DNA from: Eutreptiella sp. 'Long Island Sound 2002'
Lineage: Eukaryota; Euglenozoa; Euglenophyceae; Eutreptiales; Eutreptiaceae
DNA length: 64,000 nt
Assembly (NCBI GenBank): GCA_964036045.1
Contig: OZ038380.1
Location: 168,364,535-168,428,534, forward strand
Direction: 5' to 3'
Below, piece by piece: positions 1 through 10,332 of the stretch. Within the stretch, counting starts at the first letter, position 1. Each line of letters opens with the position of its first letter. Under the pieces are notes generated by a model. That model was not told the origin of the DNA. It did not search any database and saw nothing but the letters and a program-made list of their open reading frames with translations. The translations under genes and the position numbers were made by a program.

Positions 1-1150
1 GTTCAGCCCTACAATGAGGGGACCCCAGGCCTTTGTCGAAACAAATAGAATTGCTGCGCTCTGTTCACAACGGAGTGACGGTTTGTCACCCGCCTGCCCT
101 GCGATGTCTTGCGGTGCAACACTGTGTGAGGCAACCCTGCAAGGATTTACATGGGTCTGCACCCATGTAATAGCGCGTCTCTTCGTGAAGCGATGGTGCT
201 GTACAAGAGCCCTCCAGCATCCATCAAGGCCACTGTGGGTTACACGTGTGACCCCATGCAATGCATAGTCAGGAGGCCTGTACTTGGGCACAATGCTACG
301 TAGCACCTGCCCGTACCAGGTCCAGTGTGACAGAATGGGTGAAAGTCCCTTTCCAAAGTCGCGATCGCAAAGTGCCCTGCATTTGCCGCATAACCAGCAC
401 ACTGGGTCCTCACTGGTGCAGTTCCATCTTTTGATGCCTGCCATTGCCTGTTGTGCAACGACATCTGCAACCAGGAAAATATGGGGTTTTTCCATGTAAC
501 CCCCTTGTACCTCATACCTTGTGTTTAGGGCCTCTTGCACCTGCTCATCCATTTTGCTAACCCTTGTGAGCGATCGTAGCACAGCACGTTTTTCAGAGCC
601 GTGCAAAATGCACCAGCTACCAAGCGGGTTGCCCGATCCGAGCACTCCAAGCATAAAATGCTCGAAGTGCCGCTTGTGTAGTTGTGTGCCATCCACACAT
701 AGCCGTACCCATAGGTCCGGGTATAAATTTCCCTTATGGGCGGCCATCATGAGTCCCAGCTTCTCCCTCAAATTTGTACCGGCCCCCAGCAATGTGTGGT
801 CCCCGTCCATTGCATTGTAGTCCACTACTGGTGGTGCACTAAGATCCTCCTTCACACGTCTGATTTCATCAAGGGGGCATTTGATCCTGGACGTGGGGAT
901 GGAGTACTGGAGGGCCCGCCAGCTTTTGCCCTCTTTGCGGCAATCCCACAGGAGGGCCTCGGCATGCCACATGTGATTTTTGGGCATGGGCCCTTCCGTC
1001 GTTTTCAAAATGAGGGTGCCCACGTTTTCGCCAGCTTGCACTTGCCAGGTTGGGCCAAGAATGTCTGTGACTGCAGTTTGCAGTTCGGCCATCCGTTCCC
1101 ATCTCTTAGTCCTTCCCAGCTGTTGGTACTCCTTGAACGGGGGCATGTTC
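1..1150 (-). CDS. Transposase-like exon (partial, runs off left edge)
   Basis: An open minus-strand frame extends from 1150 to the window edge with no stop (about 382 codons counted from an internal ATG at 1146). It follows a pyrimidine-rich acceptor (a T10 run, then CCCCCCTCAAG, ending at 1151). Counting from that ATG, a predicted beta-strand carries Asp152 (motif LCVDGT), a second hydrophobic strand carries Asp228 (FLVADVV), and a Cys cluster CxxCxxC lies at 250-256 (CWLCGKC). Two strand-borne Asp residues followed by a Cys-knuckle insertion is the layout of RNase H-fold DDE transposases; the third acidic residue would lie outside the window. The acceptor is phase 2 and matches a phase-2 donor (GG|GTAGCA at 1528/1527) at the end of the upstream dioxygenase exon, so it is probably the 3' part of that gene. 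An independent gene starting at 1146 is the alternative. The family call is an inference from layout; I do not recognise a specific transposase family. Confidence 0.55.
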
Positions 1151-1244
1151 CTTGAGGGGGGGAAAAAAAAACCTAGGGAAAGACAACAGGGGGGGGGGGG
1201 TGCATGGACACAACAAGCTTCACATGTACACGCAACATGCAACA

Positions 1245-1450
1245 CGTACGTCTGCGCGTACGAGCCGCGTACGCGTTCCATTCTTAATGCGTACGTTCCA
1301 CAACACCGAATCGTACGTGTCATGAACCCAACGCGTACGCGCCAGAAAAGCGAATCGTACGCGTCATGACCCCAGCGCGTACGCGCCAACACAGCAACGC
1401 GTACGATGCAACACCATAACGCGTACGCACCACGTACGCCAGCGCGTACG
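1245..1450. repeat. Intronic 22-bp phased CGTACG array, copy A
   Basis: Exact CGTACG hexamers start at 1245, 1257, 1268, 1290, 1312, 1334, 1356, 1378, 1400, 1422, 1433 and 1445. Seven consecutive steps are exactly 22 bp and the ends step by 11 or 12 bp. The 16 bases between sites are poorly conserved, though ACG or AAT often precedes the core. The array lies in the proposed intron 1151-1527. Confidence 0.9.
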
Positions 1451-1527
1451 CGCCCCTGCCACAACGCGCGCGTGTTGACGCACACTTCACCCATCAATCA
1501 TTAATGCACAATGCATGCACATGCTAC

Positions 1528-2114
1528 CCGGCACACAGCCGGAACCCAAGACTGCGCAGCAGCACGAGGTCCTCCCAAGACACCTTGCCAAGACCGACCT
1601 GGGTAAAAAACACCAGTGCGTAGCGCTCACCACGCCACGGGGCTGGCATGTGCAAAGCACCACTGCAAAAAACAACCCCATTCCGGGCATCCAATGCCAC
1701 CCCATCCTCATCCACTCTGTCTTGGCCCTCTGGCCCTGCAACACATGCCATTGTGTAGGGACGGGTTCCCTTTGTGGGGAACACGAGCCCCGCCTCTTCC
1801 ACACAAAACTCCCCACCTGAAAAATCACCAACAGTCACAATGGCACTCAAGGGCAAGTGGTCCTGGTGCTTGTGCCCTGGCATAGTGCTTGAAGGGGAAA
1901 TACCATGGTTCACTTGGACGGCAGTCCTAGTGAACCACGATGGCAACCGTGCGCGCCCGTAGGCGTTGATGGCCTGGCACACCTTCGGGAAGTTGCGTGT
2001 TGCAACCGCCACCCGGACATTGCCACGCTGCACCACCCCAAACATCGCGGAACGCAATCGTACTCCCCACCTGTCCTTGGACTGCCACACCCCCCCATCC
2101 AACCCCTCCAACAA
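1528..2114 (-). CDS. TET/JBP-like 2OG-Fe(II) dioxygenase exon
   Basis: Minus-strand open frame with the double-stranded beta-helix signature of TET/JBP-type 2-oxoglutarate Fe(II) dioxygenases. It has an HxD iron ligand (KHQD, His at 1868-1866 and Asp at 1862-1860), a following SAIVTVGDFSGGEF strand, a distal His in ALHMPAPW (His codon 1652-1650) and the 2OG-binding Arg in GERYALVFFT (Arg codon 1625-1623). All four expected active-site residues are present, so catalysis looks intact. Enzymes of this family oxidise 5-methylcytosine or thymine in DNA; the substrate here is unknown. The frame has no convincing ATG at its 5' end, so it is probably an internal exon. The 5' boundary is unsure: a pyrimidine tract at about 2112-2138 points to an acceptor between 2060 and 2112. 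Its 3' end gives a phase-2 GTAGCA donor at 1527. A separate gene starting at an internal ATG is the alternative. Confidence 0.7.
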
Positions 2115-2156
2115 AAAACATATGTGAGAGGAGGGGAGAGCAGCAGCCCCTGGGAG

Positions 2157-3395
2157 TCAACTCCCACCACCCTTGCCACCGCCGGGCTGCTCCGCCGGCT
2201 TGCCGGACTGTAGACTCCGGACATTGTACTTGTCCGTCAATGCCATAAGGGCTGTGAGAGTCTTCTGTCCCTGTGATGTCTCCCTGCCTCTTGCATCCTG
2301 CAGTGAATCCCTCAGGTCCTCAATGGATGTGGTGGCTTGGACAAGGCCATCCCTGATTTCCATTGCTGCCAGCTGCAAAAAATTCTTCTGATCTTCCACA
2401 TCTTTCCCCCCCTCCCCAGGGCCAGGGCTGGATGGGCCTTTCTTGCTTGCCCTCACAGAGGCATCCTGCAGCTTCACTCTTAACTCCCTAATCTCACTGT
2501 CTTTTTCTCTTCGCTCTTCCTCCCACTTTACACGCTCTTCCCTCAGCATGTCCTCTGCAGCTTTCTGTGCCGCCGCACTCTCCTTGCGCACCTTCTCAAG
2601 TTCCACAATTCGCGCCTTTAGCTGCGCCTGTGTGTCTTTGAGGTGCTCACGCAGTGGTCCTGAGGGGGAGATGGGGGGCTGTTGGGGGACTACGGGCCCC
2701 CCCCTGGCACCAAGCTTTGGTTTCTTGGCGCGGGACATACGAGAACCGTGCCGCGATTGGTCGGTGTCGTAGCCCTCCTCATCCCCCCCTGTCCCCGTGT
2801 CCCTCTTCCCCCCAACCTTCCCCGCAAGGAGAAGCTTCCACCTCTCCATTGCACCCTCCACCTCTGCAACAACAGCAGCGTCGGTGATTGGGAGGTAACC
2901 CGCCACCCCTGACCACTGAGCACGCTTGGCCTGCTTGAGCTGCCCTCCATGCACACGCCATGTCTGCACGTAACTGTGGCTGTCACCTTTGATCTGGTAC
3001 AAAGTCCCCCCAATAAAAACTGCTGCAGGGTCCCTGCCAACGGCATGGCCCTTCATCCACATGGGAAAGCGGACCATCATGGGCTCAAGCCATGAGACCG
3101 CACCACTGTCTTCCTTTACCTTTGCCTGCAACGTGACCTGATCAAAAAAACTATATTTGGCAACATCCCCAACATGGACGTTGTCCACCACATCCTCCTT
3201 ACTCACCTGCACCAACTGCCCTGCAATTGTCCCTATCGACTCAGGGTCCGGGGCAACCAAGGGAGCGCGTGGGGGGCTCTGAAGAAGCGCCTTCGGCTGC
3301 AGCGCCTTCCGGCCCGAATCCGGAGGCGTCGGGTGCACTTGTGCTTCAGAGGGCCAAGGGCGCCGCTCCTTGTACTTGAAGGGGGTGACGTTCAA
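2157..3395 (-). CDS. Coiled-coil exon of the dioxygenase gene
   Basis: About 412 codons, entered through a clean acceptor (CTTTCCTCTTGCAG|TTG at 3396/3395) in phase 0, matching the phase-0 GAG|GTATGC donor at 3701/3700. The first half is a mixed alpha/beta region of unknown fold (around FFDQVTLQAKVKEDSG and MWMKGHAVG). A basic, low-complexity linker follows (SRAKKPKLGARGG, possibly a nuclear localisation signal). Next comes a long charged heptad-like helix encoded at about 2430-2650 (KARIVELEKVRKES, EERVKWEEERREKD), predicted to be a coiled coil for oligomerisation. The frame ends in a Gly-rich stretch and TGA at 2157-2159. The downstream dioxygenase exon is in the same frame after this TGA, so either the protein ends here or the last few codons and the TGA lie in an intron of a length divisible by three. 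Confidence 0.6.
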   Translation of the reverse strand: MNVTPFKYKERRPWPSEAQVHPTPPDSGRKALQPKALLQSPPRAPLVAPDPESIGTIAGQLVQVSKEDVVDNVHVGDVAKYSFFDQVTLQAKVKEDSGAVSWLEPMMVRFPMWMKGHAVGRDPAAVFIGGTLYQIKGDSHSYVQTWRVHGGQLKQAKRAQWSGVAGYLPITDAAVVAEVEGAMERWKLLLAGKVGGKRDTGTGGDEEGYDTDQSRHGSRMSRAKKPKLGARGGPVVPQQPPISPSGPLREHLKDTQAQLKARIVELEKVRKESAAAQKAAEDMLREERVKWEEERREKDSEIRELRVKLQDASVRASKKGPSSPGPGEGGKDVEDQKNFLQLAAMEIRDGLVQATTSIEDLRDSLQDARGRETSQGQKTLTALMALTDKYNVRSLQSGKPAEQPGGGKGGGS

Positions 3396-3700
3396 CTGCA
3401 AGAGGAAAGCGTAGAGACACGTTAATTATGAAACAACACGTGTGGGCAGCGCACGCAACACGTACGAGTTGGTGCATTAGCGCGTACGATCTACTGGGGC
3501 AACACGTACGTGCTGGTATGTCAATGCGTACGAGGCGCTCGGGCAACGCGTACGTGTTGCTACCCCAACACGTACGATCTGTGTGGCCTACGCGTACGTG
3601 TTGGTAGGTCAACACGTACGCACCAAAAACGTAACGCGTACGAGGCACTTGCGCAACACGCACGCGGTGCGTACGTGCCACATGCGCAAGAAATGCATAC
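3396..3700 (-). other. Intron filled by a 22-bp array
   Basis: A 305-nt intron defined by donor GAG|GTATGC and acceptor TTGCAG|TTG; joining the flanking exons keeps the frame (phase 0). Most of it is the CGTACG array described separately. Confidence 0.75.
3439..3675. repeat. Intronic 22-bp phased CGTACG array, copy B
   Basis: Hexamers start at 3461, 3483, 3505, 3527, 3549, 3571, 3593, 3615 and 3637 (all CGTACG), then 3659 (CGCACG) and 3670 (CGTACG). Variant sites lie on the same grid at 3439 (CGTGTG) and 3450 (CGCACG). That is nine consecutive exact 22-bp steps plus 11-bp half steps at both ends. Confidence 0.93.
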
Positions 3701-5755
3701 CTCCCCATAATTATCACAATGGTCCATGCACCCACATGAGTAGGCCATTCCGCCCGTCGCCGTCGGCCGCTGCACCACCCAGTTCTGCTCCACCGCCTCC
3801 GCAACACTAGCGGGCGCCACATGCAGGGCATGCCCCATGGCTGCCCACTCCATCCATTCCGGCCCATCCTCGTCCCGCCTCAACACGTAACCACACGTGG
3901 CAAACGTGAACACCAACGAACCTTTCTCAACCGTAAACCGTGTCCCGCCGTCAAAACTTGCCTTTGGGAGGTACCAACGGTGAAACCGGGCCAAGGGACA
4001 TGGTGGCTCCTCGGGGCCGGGTGGGCACTTAAAAAAGAAAGTTGCACCATGCACACCATGGCCCAAAATCACAACGTCACCACAATAGGGGATAGCTTGC
4101 CGTCGCCGAACAAGCAACGGAGCCGAAAAATGGGTAAAAGATTCCCAAAGGATAGGAACACCTTTGGCATCTTTCAGAAATTGAACCATAGGAGGAAGGG
4201 CATACAATTGGCGAGCAAGATGCACCTTTGACATGGTGGCAGCATGCTCCAAAGGGACAAACGGGATGAACAAAGTGTAGCGCCCCTTTTCCCCACCACC
4301 TGCCCCGCGATGAAAGGTGCAACCTTTTAAAAGAAGGATGTCACCCAATTCCATGGAACACACATCCCAACGATTGGACTCATGTTGCCCAACCTGATGC
4401 GAACCCACTCCGACTTGCAAAGCACACTCGGGAGGAACATTGTCCAAGGGAATAAAGACTTGGATGCAATCCTTCATCCAAGGTGGACCCATAAGGTTGT
4501 GATCCGAATGGACCAACTGATACCCATCCCATGGGGCACATGGGGTACAATGTAGCAATTTCAGATCCACGGGTTTCAACGCACTCCACTCAACACCCTC
4601 AATGCGCGTCACCGCACCCAACACTTGCGTGCGCAACTCCTCGGGCAACCATTTCGACGACCGTTTTGTTTGCTTCCGAATCACGTTGGCACTTGCATAA
4701 GTGTCATCTTCCAACGTAATCACCTCCCAATCACGGGGGGCAATGTCAACGTTTAAAATGGCTTCGCCAATAACAGCATCAAACGAATGCCGTTCAATGA
4801 AATAACCGGCAAGTGCAAACCCATGCACATGTTCGACGGGTGCGTCCGGAAGCAATTGGTTTGAGGGCAAGGGCATATCACAGAAAAATGGTGTGGGTGC
4901 ACCGTAACCCAATGCAAAAGACTCCGCTGCGGTTGCATACACATACGGCGTTGAGCAATCGGGGTGGTAATTTACCGAAAGGGGTGGGGGCACGCATTGA
5001 ATGGGGCCATGCTCATTCCATTCATCCGATGCACAACCCATGTACCGGACAAAGGAGTCCGTGCGACAAATGCTATCCACGTCACTGGCAACGGGATTGG
5101 GGAAAAGGGTACCATCATTGAGCACCGCATATTTGTGGGTAAGGGTCTTGGCAACTCTCTTACGCAAGGACGCATTCATAGTTGTGAAAAGTGCGTCACG
5201 CTCACCAACACTCAAACTAATGGAAACCATGAGCAAACGCTCACCCACAAACTCATACAAAGCAGCAAGGAGAAGGGTGTGGGGCATTGCATCGGCATTG
5301 GGCCATGCAAGAACGGAACGACTATCAACAACAGCAATAACACCTAGTGCTTGCGCATTCACATCCAAAAGCAAAAGATCTTGCCATGAACTTGGCAATT
5401 CCGGGAGACCCTTAATGTCTTCCTCACCCAACGCTAAACGAACAACAACAACACCATGAACACCGTGAGCAAGATCTCCTGCCTCACGAGTGTCCGTGAA
5501 CCAACGCTCCACCGATTCATCCTCCTCCAACAACCCAACCTCCAAGGCCCGCCTCACAATCTCGGCGGGCCTATTGCCGTCGGCCACCACCTCATCCTCC
5601 TCCTCCACCTCCTCCTCCAAATCCACGTCTCCCTCCACCACGTCTTGACCCACACTTGTCCTTGGCGCCCTCCTTGCCACGGCCCCGGCGTCGGTGGGAG
5701 GCACGGAGACCTTCCTCGCCACCTTCTTCTTCGCCGGTTTTTTCTTGACGGGCAT
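3701..5755 (-). CDS. 2OG-Fe(II) dioxygenase exon with basic/acidic N-terminus
   Basis: The 5' coding exon of the left gene, 685 codons from ATG at 5755 (start MPVKKKPAKKK) to the donor GAG|GTATGC. I prefer this ATG because an in-frame TAA lies upstream across the proposed 5' intron, and the sequence just upstream is an acceptor (TTTTCCTTTTCTTAG at 5772). Domains: Lys-rich N-terminus (possible nuclear signal), an acidic stretch around residue 50 (DLEEEVEEEDEVV), a long unrecognised region, then a 2OG-Fe(II) dioxygenase core with His416-Ser-Asp418 (LVHSDHN), a VFIPLDNVP strand, distal His482 (CTFHRGAGG) and 2OG-binding Arg492 (GRYTLFIPF). This resembles the phytanoyl-CoA-dioxygenase-like branch more than TET/JBP. 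About 190 residues with no recognised domain follow. Substrate unknown. Read without splicing, the frame would run on into the repeat array to a stop near 3560. Confidence 0.75.
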
Positions 5756-5771
5756 GTCGTGCAAAAAAGCA

Positions 5772-6061
5772 CTAAGAAAAGGAAAACAGACATGAAGCAA
5801 AGTAAAAGTTTTTCTTTGTCACGTCAAAAGCAGCACGATTCAACCGCCAGTACTGCAGACAGCGTACGGGCACCATAGGCAGCACGCACGCGTTGCGATC
5901 TGAGTGCGTACGCGCCAAAATACCAACGCGTACGCGCCAAAATACCAGCGCGCACGCACTCAGAACGCAACGTGTACGCACTCAGATCGCAACGCGTACG
6001 CGCTGGTTCGCTGGTTCATGCGCGTTACAAAATCAGTGCGTACGCTAACGCGTACGCATAC
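5772..6061 (-). other. Probable 5'-UTR intron carrying array C
   Basis: The acceptor CTTTTCTTAG at 5772 lies 16 nt upstream of the ATG. A donor-like CAT|GTATGC sits at 6062/6061, the same GTATGC start as the downstream intron. Splicing places a TAA in frame upstream of the ATG, consistent with a non-coding first exon. Confidence 0.5.
5863..6056. repeat. Intronic 22-bp phased CGTACG array, copy C
   Basis: Sites at 5863 (CGTACG), 5885 (CGCACG), 5907, 5929 (CGTACG), 5951 (CGCACG), 5973 (TGTACG), 5995 (CGTACG), a degenerate 6017 (CATGCG), 6039 and 6051 (CGTACG). All but the last step are exactly 22 bp. Confidence 0.9.
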
Positions 6062-6094
6062 ATGTGAACAAAATGGGGCAGATCTTAGCAGTTA

Positions 6095-6380
6095 CACACC
6101 CACCCACCCACCCACCCGGGCGCCACGAATGTTTTTGGGCACATTCCGGCTTCAGGCCAATTTGGTCCAAACCGGGCGCCACCCACCCGGGCGCCACCCA
6201 CCCACCCACCCACCCACCCGGGCGCCACGAATGTTTTTGGGCACATTCCGGCTTCAGCCCAATTTGGTCCGAACAGCCGGAATGCCAAAAACGAATCTTT
6301 TTGGGCACATTCGGGCTTCAGCCCATTTTGGTCCGAACAACCGGAATGCCAAAAACTAATGTTTTTGGGCACATTCGGGC
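6095..6380. repeat. Tandem repeat of a GAATGTTTTTGGGCACATTC unit
   Basis: Three to four diverged units, each with a CACC-rich stretch, GGGCGCCACGAATG, TTTTTGGGCACATTC and GGCTTCAGCCCAATTTGGTCC. GGAATGCCAAAAAC next to TTTTTGGGCACATTC can form a hairpin. Non-coding. Confidence 0.8.
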
Positions 6381-7730
6381 CCCGCCCTCCCATGCCCTAC
6401 CCCGCCCCTCCCATGCCCTGCCCCACCCTCCCATGCCCTGCCCCGCCCCACCCATGCCCTGCCCCGCCCCACCCATGCCCTGCCCCGCCCCACCCTCCCT
6501 TGCCCTGCCCCGCCCCACCCTTGCCCTGCCCCGCCCCACCCTTGCCCTGCCCCGCCCCTCCCATGCCCTGCCCCGCCCCACCCTTGCCCTGCCCCGCCCC
6601 ACCCTTGCCCTGCCCCGCCCCACCCATGCCCTGCCCCGCCCCACCCTCCCTTGCCCTGCCCCACCCTTGCCCTGCCCCGCCCCACCCTTGCCCTGCCCCG
6701 CCCCACCCATGCCCTGCCCCGCCCCACCCATGCCCTGCCCCGCCCCACCCATGCCCTGCCCTGCCCCACACCCATGCCCTGCCCCGCCCCACCCTCCCTT
6801 GCCCTGCCCCACCCTTGCCCTGCCCCGCCCCACCCATGCCCTGCCCCGCCCCACCCTTGCCCTGCCCCGCCCTCCCATGCCCTGCCCCGCCCCACCCATG
6901 CCCTGCCCCGCCCCTCCCATGCCCTGCCCCGCCCCACCCTTGCCCTGCCCCGCCCCACCCTTGCCCTGCCCCGCCCCACCCTTGCCCTGCCCCGCCCCTC
7001 CCATGCCCTGCCCCGCCCCACCCATGCCTTGCCCCGCCCCACCCATGCCCTGCCCCGCCCCTCCCATGCCCAGCCCCGCCCCACCCTTGCCTTGCCCCGC
7101 CCCACCCTCCCTTGCCCCGCCCCGCCCCTCCCTTGCCCTGCCCCGCCCCACCCTTGCCCCCCCCCGCCCCACCCTTGCCCTGCCCCGCCCCACCCTCCCT
7201 TGCCCTGCCCCGCCCCACCCTCCCTTGCCCTGCCCCGCCCCACCCTCCCTTGCCCTGCCCCGCCCCACCCTCCCATGCCCTGCCCTGCCCCACCCTTGCC
7301 CCGCCCCGCCCCACCCTTGCCCTGCCCCGCCCCACCCTCCCTTGCCCTGCCCCGCCCCTCCCTTGCCCTGCCCCGCCCCTCCCATGCCCTGCCCCGCCCC
7401 ACCCTCCCATGCCCTGCCCCGCCCCTCCCATGCCCTGCCCCGCCCCACCCTCCCATGCCCTGCCTCGCCCCACCCTTGCCCTGCCCCGCCCCACCCTCCC
7501 ATGCCCCGCCCCGCCCCACCCTTGCCCTGCCCCGCCCCACCCTCCCATGCCCTGCCTCGCCCCACCCTTGCCCTGCCCCGCCCCACCCTCCCATGCCCCG
7601 CCCCGCCCCACCCTTGCCCTACCCCGCCCCACCCTCCCATGCCCCGCCCCACCCTTGCCCTGCCCCGCCCTCCCATGCCCTGCCCTGCCCCGCCCTCCCA
7701 TGCCCTGCCCCGCCCTCCGGCGTCCTGCAC
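6380..7730. repeat. 1.35-kb C-rich minisatellite (about 21-bp unit)
   Basis: About 60 imperfect units of CCCATGCCCTGCCCCGCCCCA or its CCCTTG variant. Because the unit is close to 21 bp, several frames stay open on both strands and give long Pro/Ala/Cys- or Gly/Arg-rich pseudo-ORFs; I regard these as artefacts. Confidence 0.95.
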
Positions 7731-8375
7731 TGCGGTCCTTTGCCCTGCACCGAATGGTGCGTGGCGCACCGGGGGGCGGTGGGGGTCTGGGCGTGGAAGG
7801 GAGGCACCCGCAGGCTCCGCTTGCAGCATCACCGAGTCGTTGCCCAGGGTTTTGGGGGGCAGCGTGATCGTGGGGAGAGCAGCGGTCGTGGCGCTATTCT
7901 GGACACTCGCATTCCCGTGGGGCATGGGGGCCAGCACGGCCGAACTGCTTTTGCGGAAGTCCACAGAGCCCAGAGCGGCGGCTTGGCGCAGGGGCGGGCC
8001 CATCTCGGCGTCGTCCCCGGCGGCTTCCCACGGTTCGGCGTGGGCGGCCGCGACTGCTGCGGTAACGATCGTGTGCCAAGACGGTTTGTGTGACTTCGTG
8101 GGGGTCATGCCGCAGCTGTCCTGCGGTATTGAAGGACAGAGGGCCAGACAACAGCCGTATGAGGGGCGCCCGGAGAGCCATCGGGGGCAATTTTCGTGGG
8201 TGGCGGTGGGGGATAGGGGCTGGTTTGGGGGCCATGAAAGCAACCGGATCACATCAGGATGCACAACCAGGGAGGAAGGGGGGGTTCATGGATTGAAGAG
8301 TCTCATGGCTTTCTGTCGGTCTGTCTGTCTGTTTGTCTGTCTCTCCCTGTCGCTCGCTCCCTCTCCCTCTCGCTC

Positions 8376-8453
<78 letters not shown>

Positions 8454-10332
8454 CCTCTCGCTCGCTCCGTTGCGATACAAGCGGTGATCAATTGGGTACC
8501 AGCACGCGAAGAGAACAATCTCTATCTCTACCGCTACCTTCACCTTTACTTCAGCGTCTGCCTCTACCCCTGCCTCTGCCTCTACCGCAGCCTCTTGCTC
8601 GAGCTTCAGCTCTGCAGCAAGCAGTGCCAGGTATTTGCAAAGTGTCGTGATCCCCTGAGCCACACCCAAACGCCTTGCAGGCAGGAGGTTGGGAACACAC
8701 TATTGCCAGCGACACATCCATGCTTGAGGACCCGCGGCGCGTCCGGGTATCCTCTGTTCTCAGGCAAAAGCTGGCGGTGGCGGTCCCGCGGTCAACCTCG
8801 GGTGCTGACAAAGAAATAATGCAGGTGTGCAGGAGCCAGTACAGCAGTCGTGACAGCCCTCAACAGCCCTCGAACACAGCCTGCAATGACGATCTAACGA
8901 TCTTAAGCGACCCCTTACACCAAGCAACCACAGAACAAATGGCGACCAACAAGGGAAGGGGTTGCTGGAAACGCTGGAGTGTGTCTCCCTCGTCACAGCT
9001 CTTGGTTCTTGAGGCATGCCACCGTCGGTTACATCGGGACGAGGGTGGGCCGCCTTTCTTCTTTTATCAGGCATCCCGATCTAGGCCACCTTCAAGTCCA
9101 TTGCAGCTCTGGTTGCTGCGTCGAATGTCCACTGCAATGGGACGGCGCAACGGTGCAATGGTCAGCCACTTTGCTGCTTGCGCTGAGACAGGGGCGTATG
9201 TCCAACAGAGTCGTCCGACGGAGTGACGCTCCCAAACCACACATAAGCGAAACGGCCCAATGGGTAGAGGGTGATTCCTCGACGGACCGGGATATTGTGT
9301 GTTGTCTGGAAAGGGCAATTGAGTCTGCAGCGTCGCTTTCCTGTTCCTCTCTGTGAAATGGTGTCTTCTTCAAGCCATTTGCAAGCACAACATGGTTTGA
9401 AGGTTTTGCTTGGTACTGCAAATGATTTTGAAGTTTCATTCGAAAATTGCAAAATTGCAGGGTTTGCATGGGAAAGAGTACCCAGTGCGGCATTGGGCCG
9501 CGCGCCCAATGCGTGACCCATTGGGATGCATGCATGTGAGAGTGGGACTGAGCAGGATTTACCGTCGAGTTGGTCCCTCATTAGGATCCTGGTGCATCTG
9601 ATGGGTGACTCAGAAGGACCACGTGCAATTGATCGTGCTCATCTGGGAACAGCTGCGCAAAGCGGGGAGACGTCAAAGTGGCGATGAACGTAGGCTCAAA
9701 GGCTGAATTCACCGGATACCACACACATCACTTGCATGAAGGGGGGGGGGGGTTCCTTTTGGGGAAGGTTTGGCATCACCCACGCAGCTTCTTGCATTGA
9801 GCTGAATTCGCTGTATTGAGCGACGAACGTGCTGCACCGTGTGAAGATGTGAATTCAGTGTGCACCGAAAAGGCCTCCTCAGCAAAGCGGACAACAAATG
9901 CGACTCTTCTTACCCCCCCCCTTGTGCCAAACCCCCCCCTTGTAATAGCTACGCCAAATTCCCAAATTAATACAGTCCCTACGCCTACTGTAGCTTAGAC
10001 AAGGCCGTAGCTTGCGCGTGACACGTACAACTACCGGCATGAGCTGATGCAAGAAAGGGGAAGATGATGCACAAATATCCCCAAAATCAGAGCGACGTGG
10101 GTTCAAGTGGGCCTCACAACAATGTGTCCATGATTCCATGTAACTGGCAGATTTGTCACCAAACCCATGTCTTATGGGGTTGCACTACATTTCGTACCGA
10201 ATTAAATTAGGTACGGAATTAATACGGTCCCTGCGCCCGCAGTAGCTTGACAAGGCCGCAGCTTTAGAGGGGGGGGGGGGTGGGTCTTCAAATCCAACCT
10301 GATGCTGTGCAAATCTAGATCCGAAAAAGCAA
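7731..10332. other. Intergenic stretch with no supported gene
   Basis: It lies between the left gene and the 3' end of the giant gene. It holds a CT microsatellite (8384-8452) and poly-G or poly-C runs (near 9740, 9920 and 10270). Open frames are short or low-complexity, with no domain signature or splice pattern that I can support. Confidence 0.6.
8384..8452. repeat. (CT)n microsatellite
   Basis: A near-perfect CT dinucleotide run within a longer CTGT/CTCC-rich tract (8310-8470). Confidence 0.95.

Noticed and set aside
1487-1831. Alternative-frame ORFs overlapping the TET/JBP exon
   Set aside because: No domain signal; they overlap a frame with a complete dioxygenase signature.
3560-3700. 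C-terminal extension of the first dioxygenase into the CGTACG array
   Set aside because: A strong GAG|GTATGC donor precedes it and splicing keeps the frame.
1245-6056. Resemblance of the 22-bp arrays to CRISPR
   Set aside because: The repeat core is only 6 bp, the spacing is too short, there are no cas genes, and the genome is eukaryotic with arrays in introns.
6064-8487. Very long open frames on both strands (up to about 800 codons)
   Set aside because: They are created by the roughly 21-bp C-rich minisatellite, whose unit length keeps several frames open; no natural protein composition.
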